This document shows positions 33,131 to 41,957 of a DNA stretch of 42,415 nt, piece after piece; the first letter of the stretch is position 1, and each line of letters starts with the position of its first letter. The DNA is from an uncultured Desulfuromonadales bacterium. Its GTDB lineage: Bacteria > Desulfobacterota > Desulfuromonadia > Desulfuromonadales > Trichloromonadaceae. A model generated the notes under the pieces. That model did not search any database. It was not told where the DNA came from and saw only the letters and a list, made by a program, of their open reading frames with translations. The position numbers and the translations under genes were made by a program. The stretch lies in assembly GCA_945787285.1 (NCBI GenBank), contig CALZIC010000008.1:1-42415 (forward strand). The letters run 5' to 3'.

Positions 33131-35401
33131 ATGACGCAAACACTGACACTCAAATTCATGGACGGGGAACATGTCGACGCCACACTGGCCGAACCTTTCG
33201 ACCCCAAATGCAACGCCATCGAGGTCTACCTTGCCGGGACCGACCTGCAGCTCACCTACCCGCTCCCCGACCTCTGCTACGTCTGCTTCCTGACGACCGA
33301 GCAGACCAACATGCCGCCGATCGGCAAGGCCGATACCAGCGGGGAGGTCGAAACCACCACCGACGAGTGCTTTCACGTCCGCTTCCGTCAGGAACCGCTC
33401 TTTACAACCGGTTTTTTCGCCCGCCCCGTCGAACCCGACGGCCCCTGCCAGGCCTTTTTCTTCTGCACCCACGGAGTCCGCGAGCGGCGCGACAAGAAGC
33501 GCCTGCTGGGCGATATCCTCGAAGACCAGGGACTGGTGTCACCGACCGAGATGCAGGACGCCCTCAAGGAACAGGAGCGGCTGCGCAACCGGCGGGTCGG
33601 CGAGATCCTCGCCGAACAGAATAACCTTCCGCAGGAGACGATCGACAAGACCGTCAACACCGCCATTGAAAAAGGGATCAACCCCGCCAAGGCCCGCATC
33701 GGCGACATCCTCGTCTCCGCCGGCCTGGTCACCCGGGATCAGGTCGAACAGGCCATGTCCAGCCAGAAAGAGGGGAAAAAGAAGCGCATCGGCGAACTCC
33801 TCATCGACCTGGGCCTGATCACCGAAGAGCAGCTGCTGTCGGCCCTGGCCGAAAAGTTCCGCATGCGCTATCTCGACCTCACCCAGTTCGCCCCCACCCC
33901 GCCGGCGCTGCAGGCGATGAACGTCGAGATGGCCCGGCGCCTGAAGGTGCTGCCGATCGACCTGGTCAACGACACCCTGATCGTGGCGACCTCCAGCCCG
34001 ACCGACCCGACCCTCCCCGACACCCTGCGCTTCAACACCAACTGCCGCATCGAGCTGGCGGTGGCCAGCAGCGCGCAGATCGCCGAGGCGATCGAAGAGC
34101 ATTACGTCCAGAGCGAGGACAATGTGCAGGCCCTGATCGGGGAGATGTCCGAAGAGATCGTCACCGTGGAGGAGGAGGTCGAGGACAACAAGTTCTCAGA
34201 ATCGGACTCCCAGATTATCCGCCTGGTCAACAACGTGTTGCTCGATGCCTTCCAGAAGGGGGTCTCCGACCTGCATTTCGAGCCGGGGGGCGGCAATGCC
34301 CCCTTCACCATCCGCTACCGCATTGACGGCATCTGCCGCATTGCCCACAAAATATCCGCAACCTACAAGCACGCCATCCTCTCGCGCCTTAAAATCATGG
34401 CCCGCCTCGACATCGCCGAGCGCCGCCGCCCCCAGAGCGGCAAGATCCTGATCCGCGCCCAGGACCGCAACATCGAATTCCGCCTCGAAATCACCCCCAC
34501 GGTCGGGGGCCAGGAAGACGCGGTGCTGCGCCTGCTCAGCGGGGCCACCGCCCTGCCGCTCGAGGTGATGGGTTTTTCGGACAGCAACCTGAGAAACTTT
34601 AAGGAGATCATCGCCAAGCCTTACGGCGTGGTGCTGTGCGTCGGCCCGACCGGTTCGGGAAAAACGACCACCCTCCATTCGGCGCTGGCCCAGATCAACA
34701 CTCCCGAGCGCAAGATCTGGACGGCCGAAGACCCGGTCGAAATCACCCAGGCCGGCCTGCGCCAGGTACAGGTAAACGCGAAAATCGGCTTTACCTTCCA
34801 GAATGCCATGCGCTCCTTTTTACGCGCCGACCCCGATGTGATCATGATCGGCGAGATGCGCGACCCCGAAACGGCCAAGACGGCCATCGAGGCCTCGCTG
34901 ACCGGGCACCTGGTTTTCAGCACCCTGCACACCAACAGCGCCCCGGAAACCGTCGTCCGCCTGATCGAAATGGGGATGGACCCGGTCAACTTCGCCGAGG
35001 CGATGCTCGGGGTTCTGGCCCAGCGCCTGGCGCGCAAGCTCTGCTCCGAATGCAAACAGCAGTACCATCCGAGTCGCGAAGAATACGACGAACTGGTCCG
35101 CCAGTACGGCCCCGAGTGGTTCAAGGCGCACGGCCTTCCCGAATACACCGACGAGTTGAGCTTGATGCGAAAGATCGGATGCGGCCAATGCGAGGATACC
35201 GGCTACTCGGGCCGCGTCGGCATCCACGAGCTGCTGGTCGGCACCGAAAACCTGAAGAAGGGGATCAAGAAAGAACTTCCGGCCGACGAGCTCAAGGATC
35301 TCGGCCTGCAGGACGGCATGGCGACGCTGAAAATGGATGGCATTCGAAAAATATTCAATGGGGTCACCGATATCGACCAGATCCTGCGGGTCTGTCTGTA
35401 A
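33131..35401 (+). CDS. GspE/PilB-type assembly ATPase with four MshEN-like repeats
   Basis: A 756-residue secretion/type IV pilus extension ATPase. Residues 1-~118 form an extra N-terminal domain (beta-rich by appearance) that I do not recognise. Residues ~122-249 contain four MshEN half-repeats: KRLLGDILEDQGL, RRVGEILAEQNNL, ARIGDILVSAGL and KRIGELLIDLGL. MshEN domains bind c-di-GMP in MshE. The N2 domain follows, then Walker A GPTGSGKT (505-512), the Asp box TAEDPVE, Walker B VIMIGEMRD (570-578), His box and a zinc site C638-x2-C641 and C684-x2-C687. No pilC, pilT or pilin gene is adjacent, so it is an orphan here. Confidence 0.9.
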   Translation: MTQTLTLKFMDGEHVDATLAEPFDPKCNAIEVYLAGTDLQLTYPLPDLCYVCFLTTEQTNMPPIGKADTSGEVETTTDECFHVRFRQEPLFTTGFFARPVEPDGPCQAFFFCTHGVRERRDKKRLLGDILEDQGLVSPTEMQDALKEQERLRNRRVGEILAEQNNLPQETIDKTVNTAIEKGINPAKARIGDILVSAGLVTRDQVEQAMSSQKEGKKKRIGELLIDLGLITEEQLLSALAEKFRMRYLDLTQFAPTPPALQAMNVEMARRLKVLPIDLVNDTLIVATSSPTDPTLPDTLRFNTNCRIELAVASSAQIAEAIEEHYVQSEDNVQALIGEMSEEIVTVEEEVEDNKFSESDSQIIRLVNNVLLDAFQKGVSDLHFEPGGGNAPFTIRYRIDGICRIAHKISATYKHAILSRLKIMARLDIAERRRPQSGKILIRAQDRNIEFRLEITPTVGGQEDAVLRLLSGATALPLEVMGFSDSNLRNFKEIIAKPYGVVLCVGPTGSGKTTTLHSALAQINTPERKIWTAEDPVEITQAGLRQVQVNAKIGFTFQNAMRSFLRADPDVIMIGEMRDPETAKTAIEASLTGHLVFSTLHTNSAPETVVRLIEMGMDPVNFAEAMLGVLAQRLARKLCSECKQQYHPSREEYDELVRQYGPEWFKAHGLPEYTDELSLMRKIGCGQCEDTGYSGRVGIHELLVGTENLKKGIKKELPADELKDLGLQDGMATLKMDGIRKIFNGVTDIDQILRVCL

Positions 35402-35494
35402 CCAAGGAGGATACCGCCGCCCTGGTTTCTCCCTTGAAAAAGGATCATCAGCTGATATCTTTGACCATCAGCCCGCATTACGAAATGGAACAGC

Positions 35495-36253
35495 ATGAAC
35501 CCCAGCGACCTTAAAAGCCTGCTTACAGCCGTCAGCGAAGGGAAAACCAGCGTTTCCGAAGGGATGGATCGCCTGCGCCACTTTCCCTGCGAAGACGTCG
35601 GCATCGCCCGCATCGACCACCAGCGGGAACTGCGCCAGGGTGTTCCCGAAGTGATTTTCGGCGAAAGCAAGACGAGCGAGCAGATATTCACCATTGTCGA
35701 AAAAATGGCCGAGCGGGGGAGCAACATCCTGGTCACCCGCATTGACCCGGAGAAGAGCGCCCCCCTGCTGGAACACTACCCCGCCGGTCGCTACGACCAG
35801 GACGGGCGGACCTTCACCCTCAGGCAGCGCGAGTCTTCGGTCGCCACTCGGGGCAAGGTTCTGGTGGTCTGCGCCGGGACCTCCGACATACCCGTTGCCC
35901 GCGAGGCGACCGTGACCGCCCGCATGCTCGGCAACGAGGTGGAGGAGATCATCGATATCGGCGTCGCCGGCATCCACCGCCTATTCGCCCAGACCGAGCG
36001 ACTGCAGCAGGCGGCGGTGGTCATCGTGGTGGCCGGCATGGAAGGGGCCCTCCCCTCGGTAATCGGCGGACTGATCCAGGCCCCGGTCATCGCGGTTCCG
36101 ACCTCGGTCGGCTACGGCGCCGCTTTCGGAGGCGTGGCCGCCCTGCTCGGCATGCTCAACTCCTGCGCCAGCGGCGTTACCGTGGTCAACATCGACAACG
36201 GATTCGGCGCGGCCTATGCCGCAACGCGCATCAACCGGAACACGCCAACATGA
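35495..36253 (+). CDS. larB: Nickel pincer cofactor biosynthesis protein LarB
   Basis: A 252-residue pyridinium-3,5-bisthiocarboxylic acid mononucleotide (NPN) pathway enzyme. LarB carboxylates and hydrolyses nicotinic acid adenine dinucleotide to start the cofactor of lactate racemase-type enzymes. The PurE-like C-terminal part shows VCAGTSDIPVAREA, the catalytic Cys-containing region before it, GMEGALPSVIGGLI, PTSVGYGAAFGG and the LarB ending NIDNGFGAAYAA. It overlaps larC by 4 nt (ATGA). No larE (sulphur transferase) or larA is in the window. Confidence 0.94.
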   Translation: MNPSDLKSLLTAVSEGKTSVSEGMDRLRHFPCEDVGIARIDHQRELRQGVPEVIFGESKTSEQIFTIVEKMAERGSNILVTRIDPEKSAPLLEHYPAGRYDQDGRTFTLRQRESSVATRGKVLVVCAGTSDIPVAREATVTARMLGNEVEEIIDIGVAGIHRLFAQTERLQQAAVVIVVAGMEGALPSVIGGLIQAPVIAVPTSVGYGAAFGGVAALLGMLNSCASGVTVVNIDNGFGAAYAATRINRNTPT

Positions 36254-37422
36254 TCCTGTACCTCGACGCCTTCGCCGGCATCTCCGGCGACATGTTTCTC
36301 GGCCTGCTCATCGATCTCGGTCTGGACCTCAAGTCTCTTGAAAAGGAACTGGCCAAGCTCCCGGTCCCCGGCTATCGCATCGGCTCCGCCAGGGCCAAAC
36401 GCCAGGGGATCGAAGGGGTTCAGGTCGCTATCGACATCGACGAGCAGCACCACCACCGCACCTGGCTGCAGATCGACACCCTGCTCGAAAAATGCCCTCT
36501 CGATGCGGAGATCAAAGCTACAGCCCGGCGCATCTTCCACCGGGTCGGCGTGGCCGAAGCGGCGGTGCACGGGGTTCCCCTCGAGACCGTCCATTTCCAC
36601 GAAGTCGGCGCCGTCGATTCGATCGTCGACATCGTCGGGGCCGCCATCGGCCTGAAACTGCTCGGCATCGACCGGGTCATCTGCACCCCGCTGCCCCTGT
36701 CCCACGGCATGATCCGCTGCGCCCACGGCAGCATGCCGCTGCCGGCTCCGGCCACCGTTGAGATCCTCCGCGGCTTCCCGGTGATCGACGGCAGCTGCGA
36801 CAAGGAACTGGTCACCCCCACCGGGGCGGCGATTGCCGCCGAGATCGCCACCTTCGCCTCGATGCCGGCGATGATCATCGACCGCGTCGGCTACGGCGTC
36901 GGCGGCCGAACCCTCCAAGACCGCCCCAACCTGCTGCGCGGCATTCTCGGCAGTTCATCCGAGAAGACAGGGCTCGACAGCGACCGGGTCACCGTTTTAG
37001 AAAGCCACCTCGACGACGCCAGTCCCGAGTGGCTCGGCGCCCTGATCGAACGCCTGCTGAGTGAAGGGGCCCTCGATGCCGCCTGCTCGGCCCTGCAAAT
37101 GAAAAAGGGTCGGCCCGGGGTGTGCGTTACCGTCGTCTGCGAACCGCACAAGGCCGAGGCCCTGAGCCGCCTGCTGCTGCGGGAGAGCAGCGCTATCGGC
37201 GTCCGCCGCTACAGCGCCGATCGACTCAAGCTGCGCCGCCGCCAGGAGACGGTCAGCACGCCCATCGGCGATGCGACGGTCAAGCTGCTGTTTGAAGGCG
37301 ATACCCTGCTGCGGGTCACCGCCGAATTCGAAAGCTGCCGCAAACTGGCCGAAATAAGCGGCCGCCCCCTCCCCGAGGTCTACCGCCTCGTCGAACGGGC
37401 CGCCGACAAGTTTTTTGAGTAA
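36250..37422 (+). CDS. larC: Nickel pincer cofactor biosynthesis protein LarC (nickel insertion)
   Basis: A 390-residue CTP-dependent nickel insertase completing the NPN cofactor. The family start LYLDAFAGISGDMFLGLLIDLG is present, as are an internal His pair after DIDEQHHHR that may bind nickel, and VHFHEVGAVDSIVDIVG and ELVTPTGAAI. In Lactobacillus plantarum larC is split and needs a ribosomal frameshift; here it is one continuous frame. The stop is followed at the very next base by a heptamer repeat array. Confidence 0.94.
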   Translation: MILYLDAFAGISGDMFLGLLIDLGLDLKSLEKELAKLPVPGYRIGSARAKRQGIEGVQVAIDIDEQHHHRTWLQIDTLLEKCPLDAEIKATARRIFHRVGVAEAAVHGVPLETVHFHEVGAVDSIVDIVGAAIGLKLLGIDRVICTPLPLSHGMIRCAHGSMPLPAPATVEILRGFPVIDGSCDKELVTPTGAAIAAEIATFASMPAMIIDRVGYGVGGRTLQDRPNLLRGILGSSSEKTGLDSDRVTVLESHLDDASPEWLGALIERLLSEGALDAACSALQMKKGRPGVCVTVVCEPHKAEALSRLLLRESSAIGVRRYSADRLKLRRRQETVSTPIGDATVKLLFEGDTLLRVTAEFESCRKLAEISGRPLPEVYRLVERAADKFFE

Positions 37423-37468
37423 AGCTCTCAGCTGTCAGCTCTCAGCTTTCAGCCTGACCACTGACCAC
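37423..37468. repeat. Heptanucleotide array AGCTNTC.../CCACTGA
   Basis: In-register units AGCTCTC, AGCTGTC, AGCTCTC, AGCTTTC, AGCCTGA, CCACTGA and a partial CCAC. It begins on the first base after the larC stop and ends 9 bp before the pgpA start. Unit order matches the array at 29808. Confidence 0.88.
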
Positions 37469-37477
37469 AGGTTTTCT

Positions 37478-37933
37478 ATGCGCCATTTCATTCTATTTCT
37501 GTCAAGCAACGCTGGCCTCGGCTACTCCCCCCTGGCCCCCGGAACGGTCGGCACTTTGGCGGGGATTCCGGCATTCTACCTGATGGCTGCGCTGCCGGCG
37601 CCTCTCTACCTGGTCACCTGGACCGGCCTGCTGTTCCTCTCTTTCTGGGCCGCCGGCCAGGCGGGAAAAATCTACGGGGTTGTCGACGACGGCCGCATCG
37701 TCATCGATGAGCTGGTCGGCTACCTGGTCACCGTCGCCTTTCTCCCCTTCTCCTGGACCACGGCGATTCTCGGTTTTTTCCTCTTCCGCCTCTTCGATAT
37801 CAGCAAACCGCCTCCGGCCTCCTGGTTCGACAAAAAGGTGAAGAACGGATACGGGGTGGTTCTCGATGACGTGGTGGCCGGCCTCTACGGGGCCCTCGCC
37901 CTGCGGCTCGTCCTTTACCTGGTGGGGGCCTGA
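37478..37933 (+). CDS. pgpA: Phosphatidylglycerophosphatase A
   Basis: A 151-residue membrane phosphatase making phosphatidylglycerol. The family motif PLAPGTVGT is near the N-terminus (~19-27), the catalytic-site motif DDGRIVIDELVGY (~69-81) follows, and RLFDISKPPPASWFDK is the conserved cytoplasmic loop. Three to four hydrophobic segments. ATG 37478 fits family N-termini; its ribosome binding site is poor (CACAGG) because the repeat array occupies the upstream sequence. A longer frame from 37415 would translate the array. It lies 1 bp before cinA. Confidence 0.93.
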   Translation: MRHFILFLSSNAGLGYSPLAPGTVGTLAGIPAFYLMAALPAPLYLVTWTGLLFLSFWAAGQAGKIYGVVDDGRIVIDELVGYLVTVAFLPFSWTTAILGFFLFRLFDISKPPPASWFDKKVKNGYGVVLDDVVAGLYGALALRLVLYLVGA

Positions 37934-37934
37934 C

Positions 37935-39194
37935 ATGCAACGGACGATCGCAGTACTGACCATCGGCGACGAGCTTCTCAACGGTGAAATGGCCGACACC
38001 AATACAGCAGCGATTGCGGCCATCCTCGAACCTGAGGGCTACAGGGTCCGAGAGGCGCTGACGGTCAACGATGAGGAAGGGGATATCTGCGAAGCCCTGC
38101 ATTATCTCGCCAACCGCAGGGAGGTGGTAATCGTCACCGGCGGACTCGGCCCCACCGACGACGACCTGACCGCCCAGGCTGCGGCCCGAGCTTTCGGTCT
38201 GAAAACCACAGCGGACCCGGGCGCCCTCGAACAGATCAACCGGCACTTCTCGCGGCTCGGACTGCCGATGCACCCGGGCAACGCCAAGCAGGCCAGCATT
38301 CCCGTGGGGGCGGCCATCCTGCCCAACACCCGGGGCACCGCCCCCGGCTTTGAAATGCGCCAGGGCGAGACCGACCTCTTTTTCCTGCCGGGCGTTCCCG
38401 AGGAGATGACCGCCATGCTGCGGGGGGCGGTGCTCCCCGCGCTTCAACAGCGCGGCGGAAGCCCGGCCCCCCAGCAGGAGCGCATCCTCACCGTCTTCGG
38501 CCTCTCCGAACCGAAAACCGAATCCCTGCTCAAAAAACAGCCGTTTCCCGCAGGGGTAAACCTCGCTTTCGGAGTCGACTTCCCCCTGGTGCACGTCAAG
38601 CTGCGTGCCGCCGGCGAAGGGTCCCCCGGCCGGCTCGAGCAGGCGGAGGAGATGACTCGCAGAGCGCTCGGCGAATTCGTCGCCACATCAAACAAGGAAC
38701 CTCTGGCCGACTGCGTCGGACGACTGCTGACCGAGAGGGGGCAGACCCTCAGCCTGGCCGAGTCATGCACCGGGGGGCTGATCGCCAAGCTCCTCACCGA
38801 CCTCCCCGGAGCCTCGGCGTTTCTTGAGCGGGGGGCGGTCACCTATGCCAACAGCGCCAAAAAGGCCTGGCTAGGCGTCGGGGAGTCGCTTCTCGAAGAG
38901 CACGGGGCGGTAAGCGCCGAGTGCGCCCGCGCCATGGCCCAGGGCGTTCGGCAGGCCGCAGCGACCGACCTCGCACTGGCCGTCACCGGCATCGCCGGGC
39001 CGGATGGCGGAACGCTGGAAAAGCCTGTGGGAACGGTCTTTATCGCCATGGCCAGCCGAGACCAGATGTGGGTCAAGGGCTACCGCTTTGCCGGCGACCG
39101 CCAGAAGATCCGCCTGCTGACGGCCACCATGGCCCTCGACTGGCTGCGCCGGCACCTGACCGGGCAGCCGATAATCCGCCCGAGAAAGTCCTGA
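37935..39194 (+). CDS. cinA: CinA, competence/damage-inducible protein with nicotinamide-nucleotide amidase domain
   Basis: A 419-residue two-domain protein. Residues 1-~170 are the MoaB-like COG1058 domain (LTIGDELLNGEMADTN, VIVTGGLGPTDDD) with ADP-ribose pyrophosphatase activity in characterised members. Residues ~260-410 are the PncC domain (LAESCTGGLIAKLLTDLPGAS, AVTGIAGPDGGT) that deamidates nicotinamide mononucleotide in NAD recycling. It starts 1 bp after pgpA. CinA is often encoded next to recA; here two genes intervene. Confidence 0.95.
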   Translation: MQRTIAVLTIGDELLNGEMADTNTAAIAAILEPEGYRVREALTVNDEEGDICEALHYLANRREVVIVTGGLGPTDDDLTAQAAARAFGLKTTADPGALEQINRHFSRLGLPMHPGNAKQASIPVGAAILPNTRGTAPGFEMRQGETDLFFLPGVPEEMTAMLRGAVLPALQQRGGSPAPQQERILTVFGLSEPKTESLLKKQPFPAGVNLAFGVDFPLVHVKLRAAGEGSPGRLEQAEEMTRRALGEFVATSNKEPLADCVGRLLTERGQTLSLAESCTGGLIAKLLTDLPGASAFLERGAVTYANSAKKAWLGVGESLLEEHGAVSAECARAMAQGVRQAAATDLALAVTGIAGPDGGTLEKPVGTVFIAMASRDQMWVKGYRFAGDRQKIRLLTATMALDWLRRHLTGQPIIRPRKS

Positions 39195-39263
39195 TGCCTC
39201 GTCTTTATTGAGTAACGGCCTGCAGGTGCCAGCGCCTAAACCTGCCGACAGGGGGAACGAACG

Positions 39264-41378
39264 ATGGAGAAACCCCGATTTGCCTGCCGTAGAGTCTATC
39301 GAACCATAGCGCTCGGACTGCTCTGCCTTTTTCCGGCCATCGCCTGGCTCCCCCTGGCGAAAACGGGACTCCCGTCGAACATCGCCCCGGTCCTGCTACT
39401 GCTGATTGGACTTTGCTGCGCCACCGGGTTGCTCTACTCGAGCATCCTTTTGGCCCGAAGATACCGCTCCCTTTACCGCAAACAGCTGCGCCTGACCAGG
39501 GAAAACGCCACGTTGCGCAGGGACTGCCTGTTGAGCCAGCGACGCTGCCACCACCTGCTCGACCATGCCGGCGACGCCATCTTCTTTATCGACCCGCAAA
39601 CCGGCGCCCTGCTCGAAATCAACCGCCAGGCCGAAAACCTGCTCGGCTACCAGGCCTGCGAAATTCAGGACCTCCCCCTCGAATCGCTCTTCCCCGGCCG
39701 CCAGAAACGGCGCTACCTGCGCCTGGTGCGCAGGGTTCTCAAACAAGGGTCCGGCAAGGAGCCCAATCTCATCTTCCGCCGCAAAAACGGTACGACCTTC
39801 TACGGTGCGGTGCACGCCCGGCTCGGCGACCTCGGCGATGACCAGGTGGTGCATGGTGTGCTGCGGGACATCTCCGACATCAAGCAGATCGAAAAAGAGC
39901 TGCGCCAGAAAAACCGCGACCTGGCCCTGCTGAACCACATTGCCCACCAGGTGTCCGAAACATCCGACATCAAGCAGACCCTCAACCTGATCCTCGACCA
40001 GGTCGTGCAGAACGTCTCTGCCAGCGGCGGCGGGATCTACCTGCTGCGCCACGGAGGGACCGACCTGCACCTTCTCAACCACCAGGGAATCAGCGCCACG
40101 GTTCTCAAAGAGCTGCGCCGCATTGCACCGGGCCAGGGAATCATCGGTCAGGTCGCCGCAAACCGGCAACTGTACGCCTCGCCAGACCTGCAGCACGCCC
40201 CCGAATCCATCTCGCCAGCCGTCAGCGAGACGGGGTGGCAGGGCTTCTGCGCCGTCCCGCTGATTGCCAACGACCGCCCGGCCGGAGTTCTATTCCTGTT
40301 CACCTGCAACCGGCGAATCTTCTCCAGCGAGGAAAGGGGGCTGCTGCTGGCCATCGGCAAGCAGCTCGGAGCCGCGGTTCTCAGTGCGGAGCTCTTCGAT
40401 TCCCTCAACTGGCAGTACCGGCTCACCCAGGCCAGCAACCGGGAACTTGAAATCTCCCGCCGACAGCTGCACGCCAACCTGGAAAACCTCGCCCGCGCCA
40501 ACCGTGTACTCGAACAGCAGGAGCGTATCAAAAACAACTTTTTAACCCTGGCCTCCCACGAACTCCGCACCCCGCTTACCTACATCATGTCGGGCACCGA
40601 ACTGCTCTCCTTCACCCTCGGCGGACGCCTGACTGACGAAGAGAATCGCGTCCTCGCGGCCATCCGCGAGGGGGGGGACCGCCTTCACGACATCGTCCAG
40701 ACCCTGCTGGAAATCGCCCGAATCGAATCGCGCGCCATCTACCTGGAGCAGGAGGAGGTCCCCTTCGATGCCATTTTCGAAAACCTGGCCCAGCGCTACC
40801 GTCCCCTTCTCGAGCCGCGCTCTCTGCGTTTTTCCATCGCCCCCTTCCCAAAAACCTGTGCTTTCAGGGGCGACACCCTCCAGCTGATCAAGGTCTTTGA
40901 GCACCTGCTTGAAAACGCCTTTAAATTCACTCCGGCCGGAGGGGAGGTCGCTGTCCGGGCCTCCTTGAATACCCCCGAGCAAATCGACTCGATGAAGCAG
41001 CTCCTCGATCATTTCTCCCCCTCTTTTTTCGAGCAGACCGCCGCCGGCGGCTACCTGCGGATCACCATCAGGGATACCGGAGTCGGCATCGATCCGGAAG
41101 AACAGGTACGGATCTTCGACAAGTTCTACGAGATCGGCGACTCCAGCCGGCATTTCACCTCGCGCACCCGGTTCGGCGGCAAAGGGGTCGGTCTCGGACT
41201 CGCCCTGGTCAAGGGAATTGTCGAGGCCCACGGCGGCATGGTCTGGGTCGACAGTCCCGGGACCTCGCCCCAAGCCACCGGGGGGAGCGCCTTCCACATC
41301 CTGCTCCCCCTGCAACAGGACACGGAGGAAAACCAAGATGTCAGCGATCAGGGCCTTTCTGGCCATCCCCCTGCCTGA
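39264..41378 (+). CDS. Membrane-bound sensor histidine kinase (TM-PAS-GAF-HisKA-HATPase)
   Basis: A 704-residue kinase. Two membrane helices (~13-32 and ~40-64) enclose only a short outside loop, so sensing is probably intracellular or in the membrane. PAS domain ~95-215, GAF domain ~220-380, coiled-coil ~385-420, HisKA with H432 in ASHELRTPLT, and HATPase with N-box LENAFKFTP, G1 DTGVGI and G2 GGKGVGLGLA. No response regulator is adjacent, so the partner is unknown. The last 41 bp overlap thpR. AGGGGGAA precedes the ATG. It sits between cinA and thpR-recA. Confidence 0.92.
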   Translation: MEKPRFACRRVYRTIALGLLCLFPAIAWLPLAKTGLPSNIAPVLLLLIGLCCATGLLYSSILLARRYRSLYRKQLRLTRENATLRRDCLLSQRRCHHLLDHAGDAIFFIDPQTGALLEINRQAENLLGYQACEIQDLPLESLFPGRQKRRYLRLVRRVLKQGSGKEPNLIFRRKNGTTFYGAVHARLGDLGDDQVVHGVLRDISDIKQIEKELRQKNRDLALLNHIAHQVSETSDIKQTLNLILDQVVQNVSASGGGIYLLRHGGTDLHLLNHQGISATVLKELRRIAPGQGIIGQVAANRQLYASPDLQHAPESISPAVSETGWQGFCAVPLIANDRPAGVLFLFTCNRRIFSSEERGLLLAIGKQLGAAVLSAELFDSLNWQYRLTQASNRELEISRRQLHANLENLARANRVLEQQERIKNNFLTLASHELRTPLTYIMSGTELLSFTLGGRLTDEENRVLAAIREGGDRLHDIVQTLLEIARIESRAIYLEQEEVPFDAIFENLAQRYRPLLEPRSLRFSIAPFPKTCAFRGDTLQLIKVFEHLLENAFKFTPAGGEVAVRASLNTPEQIDSMKQLLDHFSPSFFEQTAAGGYLRITIRDTGVGIDPEEQVRIFDKFYEIGDSSRHFTSRTRFGGKGVGLGLALVKGIVEAHGGMVWVDSPGTSPQATGGSAFHILLPLQQDTEENQDVSDQGLSGHPPA

Positions 41379-41901
41379 TGAGATCGTGCACAAAGCACAG
41401 GAAGTTCAGGCGCAGCTCGGTTCGACTCACCGCAAAATCCGCTGGGTAAAACCGGACGCCATGCACCTAACCCTCAAGTTTTTCGGCGCAATCTCTGAAG
41501 AAGATCTTGAAAAAATAGGGCAAGTTATGCTATCGGTAGGAGATTCGCACACCCCCTTTGAGGTCCGCATTTCGGGACTGGGAGTGTTCCCTTCCCCGGC
41601 CAGGGCGAAGGTAATCTGGCTGGGCGTTCACGGGGAACCTTTCCTGTCAGCTCTTTATTCAGCATTCGACCAGGAACTCCAGGACATCGGCTTCCCCGGG
41701 GAAAGCCGGCCCTTCAGGCCCCATCTGACCCTGGGGAGAAGCCGTTACGGACTTTCTTTTCAACGGTCTGTCCTGGACAATTACCAGGACATCGATTGCG
41801 GCAGCCTGCAGGCGGAACGGGTTATCCTGTTCCAGAGCCTGCTTCGCCCCGAAGGGGCCGTGCACCTGCCCCTGAAAACAATACATCTCGGCGAAAACTG
41901 A
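41338..41901 (+). CDS. thpR: RNA 2',3'-cyclic phosphodiesterase (former 2'-5' RNA ligase)
   Basis: A 187-residue two-histidine phosphoesterase. Both catalytic HxT motifs are present: HLTLKFFG (from H43) and HLTLGRS (~125-131). The family hydrolyses 2',3'-cyclic phosphates at RNA ends. GGAGG lies 8 nt before ATG 41338, inside the end of the kinase gene with a 41-bp overlap. It is 56 bp upstream of recA. Confidence 0.93.
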   Translation: MSAIRAFLAIPLPDEIVHKAQEVQAQLGSTHRKIRWVKPDAMHLTLKFFGAISEEDLEKIGQVMLSVGDSHTPFEVRISGLGVFPSPARAKVIWLGVHGEPFLSALYSAFDQELQDIGFPGESRPFRPHLTLGRSRYGLSFQRSVLDNYQDIDCGSLQAERVILFQSLLRPEGAVHLPLKTIHLGEN

Positions 41902-41957
41902 CCGCCGAAAAAAGCACATCGCTTGCAGCAACCAGACAACCCCTTGGGAGGAATTCA

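Noticed and set aside
34636-35514. A 292-codon frame within the PilB-type gene
   Set aside because: It is out of frame with the ATPase motifs and has an Arg/Pro-rich composition typical of a shifted high-GC frame.
41902-41957. A LexA operator before recA
   Set aside because: No palindromic CTGT...ACAG or GAAC...GTTC type site is visible in the 56-bp gap.
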